A stretch of DNA of 64,000 nt, taken from assembly GCA_004352715.1 (NCBI GenBank), contig SCFE01000104.1, forward strand, positions 1,608,122 through 1,672,121, written 5' to 3'. A program made the position numbers and the translations under genes. How positions within the stretch are numbered: position 1 is the stretch's first letter; each line of letters opens with the position of its first letter. The stretch is from Hofstenia miamia. Lineage: Eukaryota > Xenacoelomorpha > Acoela. Below the pieces are notes generated by a model, which was not told the DNA's origin, did not search any database, and saw only the letters and a list, made by a program, of their open reading frames with translations. Positions 59,501 to 64,000 of the stretch are shown here, piece by piece.

Positions 59501-60963
59501 TTTTTTTCAATTTTGAAAATTTTTATGGCCAATTGTTATTGCAGATGGAGTGTGTAGGCAACTAATTTGTAGACGGGAATAATGAAATCTCAAGATCATG
59601 ACAGATAGACTTATATACAAGCCAAATTACAGAATTTTCAAAGCAAAAGCGTATGCATGAAATAAACTGAACTTTGGAAGCTTCTTAGGAATATGATATG
59701 AAAAAACATTGAAAGTGATGTGCTTAGGGCTCATATAATATCTGATTTTAACCCTAAGCTCCCTATTCCTTTACAAAGAACAAAGCTTTTATTCCCAAAT
59801 TTTCAAACAATTTTCCAAGCCTATCATAAAATTTGAAAGTCCTAGGATATGACCGTAACTATTGTTGAACGTGCTTGAACAAAATGTTGAAGTCTGCGCA
59901 AAACTTGGACGAAGTACTTGAAATGATTCACGATTTTTATTGAAAATTTTGAATTTTTAATCGTTGTAAATTCTCATCATTCCCAATGTTCAGGTAATCA
60001 GGAGGCCTAAGGCGTTCAACTGTTTTGCTTTTTGCAAATAGATTACCCGTCTAAGCACACTCGATGGGTCAGCGATCTTCGGTGTACTAAAGATGAAAAT
60101 AAAAGAGAAAACGATAACTTTTTTACTTTGTGAGTTATAAGCATTTAAATATATTAAAAAAACAATTTTCATAAAAAATTCCCGAATAGTTTAAGTTGAA
60201 AATATCTATTCCTTTTTTCATTAATTTTCATTTTTATTTTCTTTCCTGATTTCCTTACATAAATTTGTTAAAGAAATAAAGTGTATTTCTAAAGCTCAAG
60301 ACTTACAAATCTGCTGAATTTCAACTGCGTCAATAAAATTTGAAGAACATTAAATTTCAAGTACACTCTCGAGCAGCAATATTTAATCAGGATATGATTC
60401 GACTTATTTCTTAGAATAGAATGTTCCATTAAGTTAAATTCACTTTTAGTTAGCAGAACTCGCATTATATAATGTTGTCAGCTTACTGTTCAGAATAAGA
60501 AGGAATAATTGAAGATTCCCTAAAAAACAATCTGCTTGTCTTAGGAGGATTAAAATGATTTTGCTTATTTTCTAGCTCGATCTATTTTTTTCTCAGGGAA
60601 AAGTATAATTTTCTGCTAATAATTTAATAGTCGAAGCTTCATCTAGCAAATTTCACTCAAAGTTCCTCAATCTTATGAATCAGATATATAAAAAATACAA
60701 GATCAAATTCAAATATAAGAATTAAAACCAATGTTTTATACGTCTGATTTCACATTTTGCATATAATAATGCATTTGTGGAATTGCTCTGAGAGTAAATT
60801 GTCATTAATATTAATACAGTTAATTTCACAGAATATATTCGTATTTTTTCCAAGAATAGTAATTAAATATATAACTAAGTTTATTAGTTTTATCAACTTA
60901 TTAGTTTGAATTTATTCAGAAATTTCAAATAAATTTGGAAGAAGAAAATGGGAGTATATTTAG
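56581..60963. other. downstream intron or flank of PAN gene B
   Basis: About 4.4 kb with no exon I can support. It includes a GC-richer patch at about 57530-57660 whose minus-strand frame (57449-57718) is open but unrecognised, and a hAT-type fragment at 58639-58800. Confidence 0.4.
58639..58800. mobile_element. truncated hAT-like copy related to the right half of 41359-42456
   Basis: Starts CAGAGATGGAAGTGGGGCG. Its continuation (TTTCTAAAGTGG, CCCATGG.GCAAAAGTGGGG, AGTTAA, AGATTGCCA) matches the reverse complement of 42456 downwards to about 42330. Opposite end and target duplication not found. Confidence 0.75.
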
Positions 60964-61147
60964 ATAAGTCATATAAGAGTTCCTTTGTGAAGTTGAGTGG
61001 ACTGAGTTTCACTACAATGTCAAAAACTTCGCTCGTAGCCTCACCCATATTTCGAGTCAGTGAAAAGTCTGGAGAAGTATGTGCATCACAGCCAAACATT
61101 CAAAATGCGAATTGGGCAAATCTTACCTGTAAATTCTTCCAATTTAG
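60964..61147 (+). CDS. tentative exon 3 of PAN gene B
   Basis: An open plus-strand segment bounded by a possible acceptor (ATATTTAG) and a donor (AATTTAG|GTAATG). It fits the phase left by exon 2 (one base needing two). It encodes about 60 residues: KSYKSSFVKLSGLSFTTMSK, then SLVASPIFRVSEKSGEVC and a cysteine-bounded QPNIQNANWANLTC. No family recognised. An overlapping minus-strand frame (60893-61099) is also open, and no copy A counterpart is inside the window, so support rests only on phase and splice signals. Confidence 0.35.
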
Positions 61148-61769
61148 GTAATGGATTAGGTATCTACACAAATATTGTCTCTACATATTTTGCTTCTGAG
61201 GTTACAATTAGCTTAAGGTGGATTAAGGTCATGCACAGAATCATTAATTGCCAGTAGGAAAGTGTTTCTTCGCTTTGTCTGTCGAAAACACTCTGTAAAC
61301 AGAAATAACAACAACTTTTCTGTAAATTATTCATAGTTTATAATTAGTTTGCACCAAGGCTTTGTTAGTATAATATTAAATCAAAAAACGAATTTCACTG
61401 ATTTCCGATTTTATGGTTGTGTTTTTGCTAATGATTTTTAAAAATTAATTTTACTGTTGACTTCATTTGAATTCCTTCAAAATTGGCTCTCTTGTGTAAA
61501 ATGGGCTGCTTTATTTCTAAGATATTTCTACACAGTTCTTTACATATAATTTCTGGGTATTATCCAAGCTTGTACAGTGGAATGGGGATCCGTTCGCAGA
61601 GATGATGTCGCCGCCCTATGGCTTCCTGTAGATTTGAGGGTCTAAGCCCCATTATAATCATAATTATAAGGTAGGTATAAAAATTTGTCCTTAAATAACT
61701 GAAGAAATTAAAAAATGTCGATTATATTCTATATTTTTGGCCAATAATGTAAAAAGTTAATTTTGGTAG

Positions 61770-61932
61770 GTCTTGATCATCCCGAAATACTGCCTTGTAA
61801 ATCAAACCGCATTAGTAATAAGAACAACAATTGTTTTTCAAAATCCAGATTTCTTAAATGAACAGTCAGATTTGTTTTTCAACAGAATAAAAAACAATGT
61901 GGATCATTTAAATAGCTTCGTTGAAACTGAAG
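61770..61932 (+). CDS. tentative exon, unknown product
   Basis: A 163-bp segment between acceptor TTGGTAG (AG 61768-61769) and donor GTAAAT at 61933, open in one frame: VLIIPKYCLVNQTALVIRTT, then FQNPDFLNEQ and NNVDHLNSFVETE. The composition is protein-like, with little Ile-Tyr-Asn bias, and it has two possible N-glycosylation-type positions. Its start phase (0) does not fit the end phase (2) of the tentative exon at 60964-61147, so another exon or another gene would be needed. No family recognised. Confidence 0.35.
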
Positions 61933-62028
61933 GTAAATTCAAATTATTAATTACAAATTTGTAGGAATAAAACATTTTCATTACAATTTTTGCATATTTG
62001 ATATTTCAAATATGCTATCTCTACATAG

Positions 62029-62029
<1 letters not shown>

Positions 62030-62091
<62 letters not shown>

Positions 62092-62142
62092 TTTATATAT
62101 ATTTATATATATATATATAAATGTTTATATATATATATATGC
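62030..62142. repeat. long (TA)n / TTTATATATA tract
   Basis: About 110 bp of near-continuous TA with TTTATA interruptions, one of the longest ungapped simple repeats in the window. Confidence 0.95.
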
Positions 62143-64000
62143 CAAAGTCAGCAAATTTTGCCTAACAATGAGGCCCTAGCATCAAAGGTACTTTTTTTTC
62201 ACTCAAATAAATACAATAAAAAATTGTTTATTAATTGATTACAAAATTTGATGGATTTTAAAGAACAAAGCATTAAAAAATCTTTAGAAATACTTGTTTT
62301 ATTTTGTTATTTTAAAATTATAATATCTTTCCATGCACTGCATTCTAAAAGATTAAAGCAAGAATTCCTCCTTATCTTATCAATTTCATAACTGTATTGT
62401 TCAAATTGATAAAACAATTTTAGAAAATGCTACACTACCACACTCCTTTAAGCTACACAACATCCAAGTCTAGTTCCAATAAGCAGTTCTTTTGCAATCA
62501 GAATAGAAGTGGTATGATGCTACCAGCCAAAATGACAACCATGGGACAAAAAACAACTCATCTTCATTATAACTCGATCTTATCAGAGAATGATCCAAAA
62601 AAATGAATGGGAAGGTACTATCTGATATTTTACAAATTTGCCCCATATATTATTCCTTAGAAATTCATACATACTTACACATTTTAAAAATAATTGTGTT
62701 TTCTAATGTATACACATGAGAAAATTACATAGGAACAAAATATTTGTAAAGTTCAACCTTTATTTGTAAAATTAGCCTATTCGTATGTCTAAAGATATTT
62801 CAATCATTGTATTTAAGGCGAATGCAATTACTGTCTGAAAGTAATAATTTATTGACATTTGCAATCACAATATAAACGGTACCTTAAATATATTTCATTT
62901 CAGTATCAGTTATATTAAGATATAATAACATGCAAAAGTAATTTAAAATAAATTGATATAACAGTATTAGCAGCACGATATACCATTGAATCCTTTGATG
63001 AATTTTGTTATTAAAAAGACACACTGAATGATATTTTCATTAAAATATGTATATATAAATATATATATATACAGATCGCTTTAAAAACAATTACAGGTCT
63101 TCTAGTTGTTATATACATTTCTTCTAAACGACTTATAAAACATTTTTTATAATAATTGTAGCTGTTTGTAGAGTAATATATTTTAACAAAATTCTTAAAG
63201 CTTATCAGTATTTCGGAAAACGAAACGTAAGATATTTGATAATATTCAATAAAAATGAATATCAAAAAATTCATTTTCGAATATTAAACTTTAAGTTTTT
63301 ATAATTTTCAAAAAAACACTTACAATTTCTTTTTTTGGCCTTTAATAATTTGGTAACCCTCTAAAATTGCTGTTAATATAACACTCGAACAGTGATTACT
63401 CCTTAAGAACAAATTTCCATCTGATGTTTCAAATGCTACAACTGACAAATTCAATGCAATTAACGACGTTATTGGTAGTCTATGTATGTATATGGAAAAA
63501 GATCATGTTGACCTAATTTCACTTTTCTAGTGCTAAGATATATCCATCTAAATATATTTTGTGAAGGCAATAGTAGGATAAAATTTAACTAGTAATTAGC
63601 TTTCACAATCGATCAGAAATATTTATGTAAATTTAATATTAGATTATTAAATAGCAATTAGTTAAATTATATTACACATTCTAGACGACGAAATATTTAT
63701 TCAAGTAAAGCGATAATACAACGAAAATATGTTATTACATGATTTCATTTAAATTTCAAAAGGGAGACAAAAAACTCAAAAATAACAAGAAAGTGGGGAA
63801 GATGTAAAATAATTTTATTATAGCCTTAATGGATGGACTTCATGTAATACCTTCGATTTTCATGATGAAGTTGCCCAAAATCATCTACAAAGACAGAGTT
63901 TTAGTTGATAGATAATTATTAATCCATCTGCACAATTTGACTCGAAGATTTTCAATTTCAAACTAAAATGACGGTAATTGAGAGATATTATACCAATAAA
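62143..64000. other. non-coding AT-rich right edge
   Basis: No gene, RNA or transposon recognised. A short (TA)n tract lies at about 63048-63071. An 87-codon minus-strand open frame at 63011-63274 is composed almost entirely of AT-rich codons and was not accepted. Confidence 0.45.

Noticed and set aside
1-64000. CRISPR arrays, tRNA or rRNA genes, bacterial operons
   Set aside because: No regularly spaced short repeats with unique spacers, no tRNA-like arm with matching stems, and no rRNA-like sequence seen on reading both strands.

Overview
The window is animal nuclear DNA. It is strongly AT-rich, has spliced genes with short coding exons separated by long introns and intergenic DNA, many (TA)n tracts, three N-filled assembly gaps, and remains of at least seven kinds of eukaryotic transposable element. 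There is no operon, ribosome-binding site or other bacterial feature. The species cannot be fixed from sequence alone; an invertebrate metazoan fits best. A short-LTR Copia element that looks GalEa-like, and acceptor-like sites just upstream of both PAN-gene start codons, would suit a lineage such as a tunicate or cnidarian, but this is inference.

Host genes. (1) Two paralogous genes encode a secreted or membrane-anchored PAN/apple-domain protein. They lie in inverted, head-to-head orientation about 50 kb apart: copy A on the minus strand (exons 1568-1959 and 973-1154, continuing off the left edge) and copy B on the plus strand (52013-52404, 56399-56580, and possibly 60964-61147). The first two exons have identical lengths (392 and 182 bp) and identical phases in both copies. 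(2) Two minus-strand exons (24827-24920 and 22169-22295) join in frame into a coiled-coil stem followed by the start of the GT13 catalytic domain of an MGAT1-like N-acetylglucosaminyltransferase, a Golgi N-glycan enzyme. Its other exons were not found. (3) A possible extracellular exon lies at 61770-61932.

Mobile elements fill most of the rest: a degenerate Tc1 transposase (2.2-3.0 kb); an internally deleted Tc1 copy (6.4-6.7 kb); a pogo/Tigger element (7.7-9.3 kb); another Tc1 remnant (15.1-15.8 kb); a Tc1-like element with both ends (16723-17994); a mariner remnant inside the MGAT1-like intron (22.6-23.4 kb); a second end-to-end Tc1-like element (26493-28025); a LINE fragment (28.1 kb); a fold-back PIF/Harbinger-like MITE with TTA duplications (29456-29657); a Copia retrotransposon with LTRs and primer binding site (30824-35290); a repeat block of unknown kind (37.1-40.7 kb) ending in a perfect 194-bp tandem duplication; a LINE reverse-transcriptase fragment interrupted by a hAT-like element (40.7-42.5 kb); a second hAT-like element (43903-44946); a transposase N-terminus (47.1-47.4 kb); and several Tc1 and hAT derivatives within intron 1 of PAN gene copy B (52.4-56.4 kb). 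Every autonomous-type element seen is broken by stops, frameshifts or deletions.

No rRNA, convincing tRNA, CRISPR array or bacterial-style system was found. The points most worth following are the inverted PAN-gene pair with an acceptor-like site exactly 4 nt before each ATG, the nested hAT-in-LINE insertion, and the unexplained 37-40.7 kb repeat block.
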